A program made the position numbers and the translations under genes. 38,154 nucleotides of DNA from an uncultured Opitutia bacterium (GTDB taxonomy: Bacteria; Verrucomicrobiota; Verrucomicrobiia; Opitutales; UBA953). Below the pieces are notes generated by a model. It was not told the DNA's origin and searched no databases. It saw only the letters and a program-made list of their open reading frames with translations. Shown here one piece after another: positions 11,106-18,580 of this stretch (position 1 is its first letter; each line of letters starts with the position of its first letter). Where the stretch lies: the NCBI GenBank assembly GCA_903853185.1, contig CAINSX010000019.1, positions 1-38,154 on the forward strand. Reading direction: 5' to 3'.

Positions 11106-12703
11106 CCCCCGACCGCTTCGGACACTGTCCGGCGCTCTGGCTCGCCCTTCCCCTCCTCCTCGGTTGCTCGATTGATGCGGCCACAGCCGTATCGCCCGGC
11201 CCTTGGTTGCTCGTCGGCGCCCTCGCAGTCGCGCTCGGTTGGTTCACCCGACGTCATGCGATCATCGCCGGAGTAGCCCTCGTGATCGCGGGTACGACGA
11301 TTGGTGCGGCGTGGCATCAGTTACGAATGCCACCGCAGACGCCGGCCATCGTCCGCCGACCATTCGTCGAGCTGCCGCTCCTCGTGGAACGCGCGACGCC
11401 ACGCAAAGACGGCGAAGGCTGGACGGGGCTCGGCTGGATCACAGACCGTGACGGCGGATATTTCCGCCGGCGCGTCGCGCTCTCCGCCCGTGGGGCTTGT
11501 CCGGCCGAAGGCGTCGAACTGATGATGTCCGGCGGATTAACGGCGATCGCCGTCGACGCCGACGGCTACGATGCTTGGCTCCGCTCCCAAGGCGCGACGC
11601 TCAAGCTGCGCGGCGGGCGCGTACTCGGCGAACTCGCCCCACCCTCGCGCTTCGCGGTCTGGCGGCAAGCGCAGCTCGGGCGACTGGAACGATGGCTGCG
11701 GTCACTCCCATGGGAAGATCCGGACGGTGGGGCGATGCTCGCCGCGACGATGCTGGGCCGGACGGCATTACTGCCGACGGATGCGAAGGAGGCGTTCATG
11801 ACGACAGGCACGCTGCACCTCTTCGCCATCAGTGGCCTGCACATCGCCGGCATGGCGGCGGCCTTACTCTGGCTGGCCAAGCGGGCGCGTCTGCCGGAGC
11901 TCCCGTCGGGCTTAGTCATTCTCGCGCTGCTCTGGCTCTACGTGCAGGTGACCGGCGCTTCGCCGTCGTCGGTCCGCGCCTGGATCATGGCGGCCTTCCT
12001 CTGGGGTGGACGCGCGAGCGAGCGTGACACGCCTGCATTGCAATCGCTCGCGCTCGCCTGTGCCGTCACACTCATCCTCACTCCCGAAGCCTGCACGGAT
12101 GCCGGCTTCCAACTGAGCTATGCGGCCGTCCTCGGAATCATCGCAGCGGGCGGACCAGCCGCGAACCTCTGCGCGCAGCCAACGGAAGAAGAACGCCTGA
12201 CGCCGGCCGACGCGCAGACCGCGACGCAAAAGCTTCGCTGGCGGATGCGGAAGTTCCTGCTCGGCGGCCTGTGCGTCTCACTGGCGGCCACGTTCGCGGG
12301 GACGCCGCTCACGCTCGGACTCTTCGGCTCGGCGAGTTGGGGCGGTGTCTTCGTGAACCTCGTACTGGTGCCGCTCTCGGAGATCCCTCTGATGCTCGGG
12401 ATGGCTTCGGTCGCCTGTAGTGTGACTGATTGGTTGGCCAGGCTGGCAGCGTGGATCAACGGCCTTGCGGCGGCGTTGCTCCACCTGATGACCTGGATCG
12501 CTCAGGCGTGCGCGGTCGTGCCGACGATGAACCTCCAGCTCACGTTGCCGTATCGCTGGCTCGGGCCGCTGGGCGGCGCACTCCTCGCGCTCGCCTTTCT
12601 CTCTCAGGCCCAATCCAAAAGCTTAGTCCGCCTACTCGGGGTTCCCGCCGTGGCTTTGGCGGGCTGGTTGCTGCTGGTGTTTTTTCTTCATGCCATATCC
12701 TAA
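11069..12703 (+). CDS. comEC: ComEC/Rec2-family DNA-uptake channel, without the C-terminal nuclease domain
   Basis: This protein is about 544 residues. From the ATG at 11069 (MARPDPLEQDSLTPDRFG) it has paired membrane helices near residues 20-60 and a soluble DUF4131-type OB region (about 85-200). The multi-helix Competence domain follows (about 225-540), with its hallmark LFAISGLHIAGMAAALLW and QLSYAAVLGII. It ends in a hydrophobic helix at the membrane, with no metallo-beta-lactamase domain, whereas standard ComEC proteins are 700 or more residues and carry one. The role inferred is the inner-membrane channel for single-stranded DNA in transformation. The longer frame from 10934 lies entirely within folK and was rejected. 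It overlaps folK, so folB-folK-comEC look like one transcript. Confidence 0.9.
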   Translation: MARPDPLEQDSLTPDRFGHCPALWLALPLLLGCSIDAATAVSPGPWLLVGALAVALGWFTRRHAIIAGVALVIAGTTIGAAWHQLRMPPQTPAIVRRPFVELPLLVERATPRKDGEGWTGLGWITDRDGGYFRRRVALSARGACPAEGVELMMSGGLTAIAVDADGYDAWLRSQGATLKLRGGRVLGELAPPSRFAVWRQAQLGRLERWLRSLPWEDPDGGAMLAATMLGRTALLPTDAKEAFMTTGTLHLFAISGLHIAGMAAALLWLAKRARLPELPSGLVILALLWLYVQVTGASPSSVRAWIMAAFLWGGRASERDTPALQSLALACAVTLILTPEACTDAGFQLSYAAVLGIIAAGGPAANLCAQPTEEERLTPADAQTATQKLRWRMRKFLLGGLCVSLAATFAGTPLTLGLFGSASWGGVFVNLVLVPLSEIPLMLGMASVACSVTDWLARLAAWINGLAAALLHLMTWIAQACAVVPTMNLQLTLPYRWLGPLGGALLALAFLSQAQSKSLVRLLGVPAVALAGWLLLVFFLHAIS

Positions 12704-12739
12704 CCTTGCCAGCCTCCGGCCAGAGAGAAAAGTTCGGTC

Positions 12740-15235
12740 ATGTCCCCGTCTTCCCTCCGCTCGCTCGCCGCACTCGCGCTGAGCGCGCTCTCCGCCGCCG
12801 CTGCGCCCCAAGAATGGTCCGGCATCTACCCCGAGCTCGCTTACTTCAATAACGAAGGCGAATGCGGCACGGGCGCCGTCGTGCCCTGGGCTGACCGCCT
12901 CTGGGTCATCACCTACGGGCCGCACCTGCCCTATGGTTCGAGCGATAAGCTCTACGAGATCACGCCTGACCTACAGCAGATCGTCCGCCCCGAAAGCGTC
13001 GGCGGTACGCCCGCCAACCGCATGATTCACAAGGAGTCGAACCAGCTCATCATCGGGCCGTACTTCATCGGCGCGAACCGCGATGTGCGTGTCATCCCGC
13101 CGAAGCTCATGCCCGGACGACTCACCGGCAACGCCCGCCACCTTACCGACCCGACGAACAAGGTCTACTTCGCGACGATGGAAGACGGACTCTATGAGGT
13201 CGACGTCCATACACTCGCCGTGAAGGGACTCATTAAGGAAATCATGAACAAGCCGAAGCCTGGCCAGACGGCGGAAGTCAGCCCGGCCACCATCACCTCG
13301 ACGCTACCTGGATACCACGGGAAGGGACTCTACTCCGGCCAAGGCCTTGTCATCCTTGCCAACAACGGTGAACGCAGCCCCAAGGCGCTGGTCGACCCGA
13401 CGATCGTCAGCGGAGGCCTGGGCTCTTTCAACGGTGAGGGTAACTGGTCGCTCATCCGTCGCAACCAGTTCACCGAAGTCACCGGCCCTGGCGGCCTCAC
13501 CGGCAACGCCGATCCCGCCAAGGACCCGCTCTGGACGATTGGCTGGGATTTCCGCTCGCTGATCCTCATGGTGATGGAAGACGGCAAGTGGACGAGCTAC
13601 CGCCTACCCAAGGGCAGCCACTCGTACGACGGCGCGCACGGCTGGAACACCGAGTGGCCGCGCATCCGCGACATCGGCGAAGAAGGTTCGCGCCTGATGA
13701 CCATGCACGGCCTCTTCTGGAAATTCCCCGCGAACTTCTCGTCGCAGCACCTGACCGGCATCACGCCGCGCTCGTCCTACCTCAAGGTCATCGGCGACTT
13801 CACCCGCTGGCAGGACCGCCTCGTCTTCGGGTGCGACGACGCCGCTAAATCCGAATTCCTCAACAAGCGTCCCGCCAAGGGCGCGCTCGCCGGCCCGGGC
13901 CAGTCGCAATCCAACCTCTGGTTCACGTCGCTCGACACACCGGACAAGCTCGGCCCGGCCATCGGTCGCGGCAGCGTCTGGGTGGACGAACCCGTCAAAG
14001 CCGGCGCGCCTTCGGACCCGTTCCTCTGCGAGGGATTCGACAAGCGCGCCCTCTTCCTGAAATACGACGGCACGGAGCCGACGATGTTCACGATCGAGAT
14101 CTACGGGTCGCCCCGGGCGGACGTCGTGCCGACATGGATGCACTACGGCCAGGCGGCGCTCTATCCGGGAGAGCACAGCTCGCAGTGGCTTGAACTGAAC
14201 CACGTCATCAAAGGTTCTTGGATCCGGATCACCGCCGACCGCGATGTCGCCAAGGCCACCGCCACCTTCCAATACGCAGCGAATGACACGCGGACGACTG
14301 GGCGCGGCGAGATCTTCAAAGGCCTGAGCCGGGCCACCGACGCGACGTCGCAAGGCGCGTTCTTACTGACGCGCGGGGCCAATCTGCGCACACTCTCGGT
14401 ACTCACCGCGACCGTCACGCCCGACCAGACCACCCTCGGCGACGCCTACGAACTCTCCGCCGACCTGAAGCTCACCAAGCAGACCGACCCGAAGGGCGCG
14501 GCTTACTTCGAGAAGAACACGCCCATTCCGCAGGGCATCGTCACCGCCGACGAAGCCTCGGTCATCTTCGAGGAAAGCGGCGTGCGCTGGCGCCTGCCGC
14601 GTTCGGCTTCGCCGGCTCAAGACGGCCTGCTCGCCCGTAGCGCACTGCGCAAGGTGCGCGAGGTCTGCACCGAGCGCGACCTGCTCCAGGCGCACGGCAC
14701 CTTCTACGAACTACCGGCGCTCAACGCCATGGGCGCAATTCGTATGCGCCCGATCGCGACGAGCGACGCCGCCGTCCATGACTACTGCTCGTACCGCGGC
14801 CTACTCGTGCTCAGCGGCATCGAGCCCAGCGCACGCATCGCCGGGCTGGACAACCGCCACCTCATCCGCTCCGACGATGGCAAGGCCGCCGTGTGGGTGG
14901 GCGCCGCCGACGATCTCTGGCAGCTCGGTAAGCCACGCGGCTTCGGCGGCCCCTGGAAGAACAGCGACGTCACCGCCGGCAAACCATCGGACCCCTACCT
15001 CATGACCGGCTACGATAAGAAGCGGCTTCAGCTCGCCAACCATGGCGACGTCGAGACGACGATCACCGTCGAGCTCGACGCGGCTGGCGATGGTCGCTTC
15101 GCGGCCTATCAGAGCTTCAAACTAGCGCCGGGCGCGAAGGAGACCTTCGATTTCCCTGCTTGGATCAACGCCTACTGGGTGCGCACGGTCTCATCGGCCA
15201 CGACGAACGCCACCGCGCAGTTGACCTACGAATAA
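12740..15235 (+). CDS. Large secreted protein of unknown function with an internal duplication
   Basis: This 831-residue protein has a Sec signal (MSPSSLRSLAALALSALSAAAAP). I do not recognise a named family. The first ~260 residues contain propeller-like short strands (GAVVPWADRLWVITYG, KVYFATMEDGLYEVDV). The remainder contains two related halves, roughly 270-515 and 605-831. Matching pairs are LMTMHGLFWKFPA / LLQAHGTFYELPA, AGAPSDPFLCEGFDK / AGKPSDPYLMTGYDK, and SWIRITADRD / YWVRTVSSAT. The repeat ends look like beta-sandwich modules. It is probably periplasmic or surface-exposed. The gene stands alone between comEC and a second secreted protein gene; a TTGCC box lies 34 bases before the ATG. 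No catalytic motif is visible. Confidence 0.85.
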   Translation: MSPSSLRSLAALALSALSAAAAPQEWSGIYPELAYFNNEGECGTGAVVPWADRLWVITYGPHLPYGSSDKLYEITPDLQQIVRPESVGGTPANRMIHKESNQLIIGPYFIGANRDVRVIPPKLMPGRLTGNARHLTDPTNKVYFATMEDGLYEVDVHTLAVKGLIKEIMNKPKPGQTAEVSPATITSTLPGYHGKGLYSGQGLVILANNGERSPKALVDPTIVSGGLGSFNGEGNWSLIRRNQFTEVTGPGGLTGNADPAKDPLWTIGWDFRSLILMVMEDGKWTSYRLPKGSHSYDGAHGWNTEWPRIRDIGEEGSRLMTMHGLFWKFPANFSSQHLTGITPRSSYLKVIGDFTRWQDRLVFGCDDAAKSEFLNKRPAKGALAGPGQSQSNLWFTSLDTPDKLGPAIGRGSVWVDEPVKAGAPSDPFLCEGFDKRALFLKYDGTEPTMFTIEIYGSPRADVVPTWMHYGQAALYPGEHSSQWLELNHVIKGSWIRITADRDVAKATATFQYAANDTRTTGRGEIFKGLSRATDATSQGAFLLTRGANLRTLSVLTATVTPDQTTLGDAYELSADLKLTKQTDPKGAAYFEKNTPIPQGIVTADEASVIFEESGVRWRLPRSASPAQDGLLARSALRKVREVCTERDLLQAHGTFYELPALNAMGAIRMRPIATSDAAVHDYCSYRGLLVLSGIEPSARIAGLDNRHLIRSDDGKAAVWVGAADDLWQLGKPRGFGGPWKNSDVTAGKPSDPYLMTGYDKKRLQLANHGDVETTITVELDAAGDGRFAAYQSFKLAPGAKETFDFPAWINAYWVRTVSSATTNATAQLTYE

Positions 15236-15283
15236 ACGCAACCATTAGGGGTTTCCGTTGTTATAGAAGAGCACCCCACCCCT

Positions 15284-16021
15284 ATGTCGCTCCGCCTCCT
15301 CGCCCTCCTCGCCTTCGTCTCCCCGCTCTGCGCGGCTGACGCCCCCGCCACGCTGCTCGCCCAGCCTGACAAGGAAATCCTGAACGACACGCTCACCAAG
15401 GATACCAAGGCTGCCGAATGGAAAGTCGCCAAGGGAAAGTGGGAACGGGCCGCCGACGGCATCCACGTCGAAGAGCTTCCCGCCGACAAGCATGGTGCCG
15501 CTGGTCGCGTGCCCATGAAGCTCCAAGATTTCGTCGCCGCCTTCGAATTCCGCTTCGATGGCGCCAAGTCGATCTCCCTCAGCATCAACGACGCCAAGGA
15601 ACATGTCGCTCGCGTGATGATCACGCCGACGGCCCTGCGCGTGCAGAAAGACGACCATGACCATGACGGCCCTGATAAGGGCGTTGTCTTCCTGAACCAG
15701 GCGCAGGCGTTCGAAGCCGGCACTTGGCACAGCGTCGTGCTCGAGATGGTCGGCGACACGATGGTCGCGACGATCGACGGCAAGATCAGCGGCTTCGGCA
15801 GCAACGATCTCTTCAAGGCTGAGAAAGCCAGCCCCGGCTTCACCTGCGCCGGCCAGTCCGCCACTTTCCGTAACTTCGTCATCTGGAGTGCCAAGGCCGA
15901 GCCCAAGGCCTCATGGAAGGAAGCCAGTGCCAAGATTGCCGAGGCCATGAAAGCCGCACCGACTCCCGTCGCGCCGGGCGCCAAGGGAAAGGCCAAAGGT
16001 AAGGCCGCCGCCGCGAAATAA
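15284..16021 (+). CDS. Secreted DUF1080/concanavalin-like protein
   Basis: This 245-residue protein has a Sec signal (MSLRLLALLAFVSPLCAAD). A single beta-sandwich domain (about residues 30-205) has the pattern of DUF1080/LamG-like domains: VAAFEFRFDGAKSISLSIND, WHSVVLEMVGDTMVATIDG and ATFRNFVIWSA are typical strands of that fold. A His/Asp-rich loop KDDHDHDGPDKG could bind metal (inference). The C-terminus is a low-complexity Ala/Lys/Gly tail. DUF1080 members in this group of bacteria are usually predicted to bind or cleave sugars; no such activity can be shown here. A TTATAG box 22 bases before the ATG could be a -10 element. Confidence 0.82.
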   Translation: MSLRLLALLAFVSPLCAADAPATLLAQPDKEILNDTLTKDTKAAEWKVAKGKWERAADGIHVEELPADKHGAAGRVPMKLQDFVAAFEFRFDGAKSISLSINDAKEHVARVMITPTALRVQKDDHDHDGPDKGVVFLNQAQAFEAGTWHSVVLEMVGDTMVATIDGKISGFGSNDLFKAEKASPGFTCAGQSATFRNFVIWSAKAEPKASWKEASAKIAEAMKAAPTPVAPGAKGKAKGKAAAAK

Positions 16022-16047
16022 CCGTTAAGCGGGCTGTTTTACCGGCA

Positions 16048-16104
16048 GGGAGCCATCTCCCCGCTTGCACCGAGGGAGGTTACGACCAAGTTCGAACCTC
16101 CCTC
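16048..16104 (+). promoter_or_regulatory. Two-hairpin leader directly before ribBA
   Basis: A small hairpin (GGGAG 16048-16052 with CTCCC 16057-16061) is followed by a perfect 10-base stem (16072-16081 with 16095-16104, 13-base loop) that ends four bases before the ribBA ATG. The 5' arm contains GGGAGG, a Shine-Dalgarno-like sequence, and would be masked by the 3' arm. It does not match the FMN riboswitch core. It may be a translation switch or the terminator of the preceding gene. Confidence 0.4.
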
Positions 16105-16108
16105 TTTC

Positions 16109-17185
16109 ATGAACGAGCCCTTCGACACCATCGAGGAAGCCCTTGCGGACATCGCCGCCGGGAAACTCGTGATTGTGACCGACGACGAGAACCGCGAGAA
16201 CGAGGGCGACCTCGTGATGGCGGCTTCGAAGGCCACACCGGAGACCGTCAACATGATGATCCGCCACGCGCGCGGGCTCATCTGCGTGCCGACCGTCGAG
16301 CATCAGCTTCGCCGCCTGGGCATCTCCCAGATGGTGCCCGAGAACCGCGAGTCGCAGCGCACCGCCTTCGCCGTCGCCGTCGACGCCGCCGAAGGGATCT
16401 CCACCGGCATCTCCGCCTACGACCGAGCGAAGACCATCGCGATCCTCGCGGACCCGCAGGCCAAGCCCGAGGCACTCGTGCAGCCCGGCCACATCTTCCC
16501 GCTCCTGGCCCGGCCCGGCGGCGTGCTCCAGCGCGCCGGCCATACCGAAGCCGCGGTCGACCTCGCCTCCCTCGCCGGCCTGCACCCCAGCGGCGTCATC
16601 TGCGAGATCCTGAACGAGGACGGCTCGATGGCGCGCCTGCCTGAGCTCGTCGAACTCAAGAAGAAGTTTGGCCTGCACATGATCTCGATCGCGCAGCTCA
16701 TCGAGTTCCGCCACCGCCGCGAACGGCTCGTCGAGCTTGTCGCCGAAAGTCCGTTCCAGTCCGCCTGGGGCGAATTCAGCCTGCGCGTCTACCGCTCGCT
16801 ACCAGATGGCCGCCAGCACCTCGTGTTCACCCTCGGCCAGCCGGACGAATCGCCGACACTCGTGCGCGTGCAGCGCGAGAACATGCTCGGCGACCTTTTC
16901 CGCGGCAGCGCCTTTGGCTCCGGCACCTCCCTTGCCGCCAGTTTCGAAGCCGTCGCCAAGGAAGGCCGCGGCGTGATTGTCCACGTGACCCAACCGTTCG
17001 GAGGCGTGCAGGCTGACCAGTCGGGCGTCCGACTTGGTGCCATGGACGCGCGTGACTACGGCATCGGTGCCCAGATCCTTTCACACCTCGGGCTCCGCCG
17101 CATCCGGCTCATCACGAATAACCCGCGCAAGGTCGTGGGCCTGGGCGGCTACGGGTTGGAAATCGTCGAGCAGGTTCCGTTCTAA
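16109..17185 (+). CDS. ribB: 3,4-dihydroxy-2-butanone 4-phosphate synthase with degenerate GTP cyclohydrolase II domain (RibBX type)
   Basis: This 358-residue protein has the RibBA layout. The RibB half (about 1-205) looks fully active, making the four-carbon unit of riboflavin from ribulose 5-phosphate. Seen there are VTDDENRENEGDLVMAA, NMMIRHARGLICVP, STGISAYDRAKTI and GHTEAAVDLASLAG. The second half (about 208-358) keeps the RibA fold (RDYGIGAQILSHLGLRRIRL, LITNNPRKVVGLGGYGLE). However, the three zinc Cys of GTP cyclohydrolase II are replaced (Asn258, Phe269, Ser271 by my alignment), and the catalytic RQEGRGIGL segment is replaced by TQPFGGVQ with a deletion. It probably cannot hydrolyse GTP, so a separate RibA should exist elsewhere. 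ribH, nusB and ftsY follow. Confidence 0.93.
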   Translation: MNEPFDTIEEALADIAAGKLVIVTDDENRENEGDLVMAASKATPETVNMMIRHARGLICVPTVEHQLRRLGISQMVPENRESQRTAFAVAVDAAEGISTGISAYDRAKTIAILADPQAKPEALVQPGHIFPLLARPGGVLQRAGHTEAAVDLASLAGLHPSGVICEILNEDGSMARLPELVELKKKFGLHMISIAQLIEFRHRRERLVELVAESPFQSAWGEFSLRVYRSLPDGRQHLVFTLGQPDESPTLVRVQRENMLGDLFRGSAFGSGTSLAASFEAVAKEGRGVIVHVTQPFGGVQADQSGVRLGAMDARDYGIGAQILSHLGLRRIRLITNNPRKVVGLGGYGLEIVEQVPF

Positions 17186-17253
17186 GGGTTTTCGGCCGTT
17201 TCCGCTTGCAGACGGGTTCGGAAGCCACTCCATCGGCCATCCGTTCTTCTGCC

Positions 17254-17790
17254 ATGAGCCTAGACAAGCCCACCCCTGACGCCATCGATGGCGCCGAACT
17301 CCGCTTCGCCATCGTGTCGGCAGGCTACAATGCGGAACTCGTCCAGGCCCTGAAGAAGAACGCCATCAAAGGCCTCCGCGACGCTGGCGTCCCCGCTGGC
17401 TCCATCGTCGAGCTGGCCGTCCCTGGCTCGGGCGAGATTCCCTTTGCAGCCTACATGTCGGCCATGACCGGCGACTACGACTGCATCATCGCCCTCGGTG
17501 TCGTCATCGCCGGCGACACGCCGCACCACGAAATCATCGCCCACTCGACCGCCCAGGCGCTGCAGGATGCCGCCATCCGCTCCGAGGTTCCGGTGATCAA
17601 CGGCATCGTCGTCACCAATAACCGCGAGCAGGCCGTCGCCCGTTGCCAAGGCTCGCTTGACCGCGGCACCGAATTCGCGCACGCCGCCCTCACCATGGCC
17701 CGTCACCGCATCACGCTCGGCGAACGCCTCGACCAGGTCGAAGAAGAGGAACGTAAGCGCGGCGGCCAGGAACCTTTCGCCCAGAACTGA
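17254..17790 (+). CDS. ribH: 6,7-dimethyl-8-ribityllumazine synthase (divergent)
   Basis: This 178-residue protein, from the ATG at 17254 (MSLDKPTPDAI), matches lumazine synthase, which condenses the RibB product with the pyrimidine intermediate. Conserved pieces are RFAIVSAGYNAELV, VPGSGEIPFAA, CIIALGVVIAGDTPHHEII and VPVINGIVVTNNREQA. Several normally fixed positions differ: the Arg of the VIRG motif is Ala86, the Phe of PGSFE is Gly60, and the residue after the catalytic His91 is His92 in place of Phe or Tyr. The C-terminal 15 residues are charged (EEEERKRGGQ). It follows ribBA by 68 bases and lies 3 bases before nusB. A longer frame from TTG 17206 was rejected because that TTG belongs to a CGCTTGCAG box. 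Confidence 0.9.
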   Translation: MSLDKPTPDAIDGAELRFAIVSAGYNAELVQALKKNAIKGLRDAGVPAGSIVELAVPGSGEIPFAAYMSAMTGDYDCIIALGVVIAGDTPHHEIIAHSTAQALQDAAIRSEVPVINGIVVTNNREQAVARCQGSLDRGTEFAHAALTMARHRITLGERLDQVEEEERKRGGQEPFAQN

Positions 17791-17793
17791 CCG

Positions 17794-18576
17794 ATGGAAA
17801 ACGACTCTCCCATTTCCGCCTCCGCGCGCGCCAAGATCCGTATTCGGATCAAAGGTGTCGACTACCGTATGGCGGACCAGACCGCGGCGGACATCATCGC
17901 CAGCATCGCCGGCACGGGCGCCCGGATCTCGGGTCCATTCCCGCTCCCCTCGCAGGTTGAGGAACCCCGGACGGCGCTCCGCGAGGAGATCCGCAGCCAT
18001 CGTCGCCTGATCGAGATTATCGGCTCCAGCCCGAAGACCGTCGACGCCTTCCGCCGCCACAACATCCCGGCTGGCATCGAAATCGCCATTATCGCACCCG
18101 ACGAACCGGTCGTGCCTGATCCCGCCGCGGCGCCCGCCAAGCGCAACCGTCGCCATGACGGCCGCGTGGCCGCTATGCAGTTCCTCTGCTCCTGGGAAGT
18201 CCAGCGCCACGCCGATATGGTGACGGGGCTCTTCGACTTCTTCTCCGAGCGTCCGCAGCCCCGCGAGTACTACGCGTTCGCCGAGGAGCTCATCCAGGGC
18301 GTCATCCGTGACCTCATCCTCATCGACGAAGTCATCGGCAAATACGCCAAGAACTGGGCTTTCGGCCGGATTGCGCGTGTCGACCTCGCCATCTTGCGCA
18401 TCGCCATCTTCGAACTGATGCGCCGGACGGACATCCCGCCGGTCGTCAGCATCAACGAGGCCGTCGACATCGCCAAGGAATTCTCTACCGAGGAATCCAA
18501 GCGCTTCGTGAACGGCATCCTCGACAGCTATAAGGAAGAACTGGGTCGCGACCCGCGCAAAGCCGAAGGCGGCTGA
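17794..18576 (+). CDS. nusB: S10(NusE)-NusB fusion transcription antitermination factor
   Basis: This 260-residue protein joins two partners of the rRNA antitermination complex. Residues ~13-101 are a ribosomal protein S10 (NusE) domain: KIRIRIKGVDYRMADQTA, TGARISGPFPLP, EEIRSHRRLIEI, KTVDAFRRHNIPAGIEI. A Pro/Ala linker (102-116) leads to a full NusB domain (117-250): RRHDGRVAAMQFLCSWEVQ, ARVDLAILRIAIFEL, VVSINEAVDIAKEFS, KRFVNGILD. The S10 half lacks about ten residues of the loop that, in E. coli S10 (about 46-67), reaches into the 30S subunit. No ATG lies between the domains; the first in-frame ATG after the linker (Met128) would cut NusB helix 1, and only a GTG at Val107 could start NusB alone. 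It sits 3 bases after ribH and 4 before ftsY. Confidence 0.95.
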   Translation: MENDSPISASARAKIRIRIKGVDYRMADQTAADIIASIAGTGARISGPFPLPSQVEEPRTALREEIRSHRRLIEIIGSSPKTVDAFRRHNIPAGIEIAIIAPDEPVVPDPAAAPAKRNRRHDGRVAAMQFLCSWEVQRHADMVTGLFDFFSERPQPREYYAFAEELIQGVIRDLILIDEVIGKYAKNWAFGRIARVDLAILRIAIFELMRRTDIPPVVSINEAVDIAKEFSTEESKRFVNGILDSYKEELGRDPRKAEGG

Positions 18577-18580
18577 ACCG

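Noticed and set aside
16022..16108. FMN riboswitch before ribBA
   Set aside because: The conserved AGGGG and ACCGGCGGU core segments in the right order are absent and the leader is too short; reported only as a hairpin leader.
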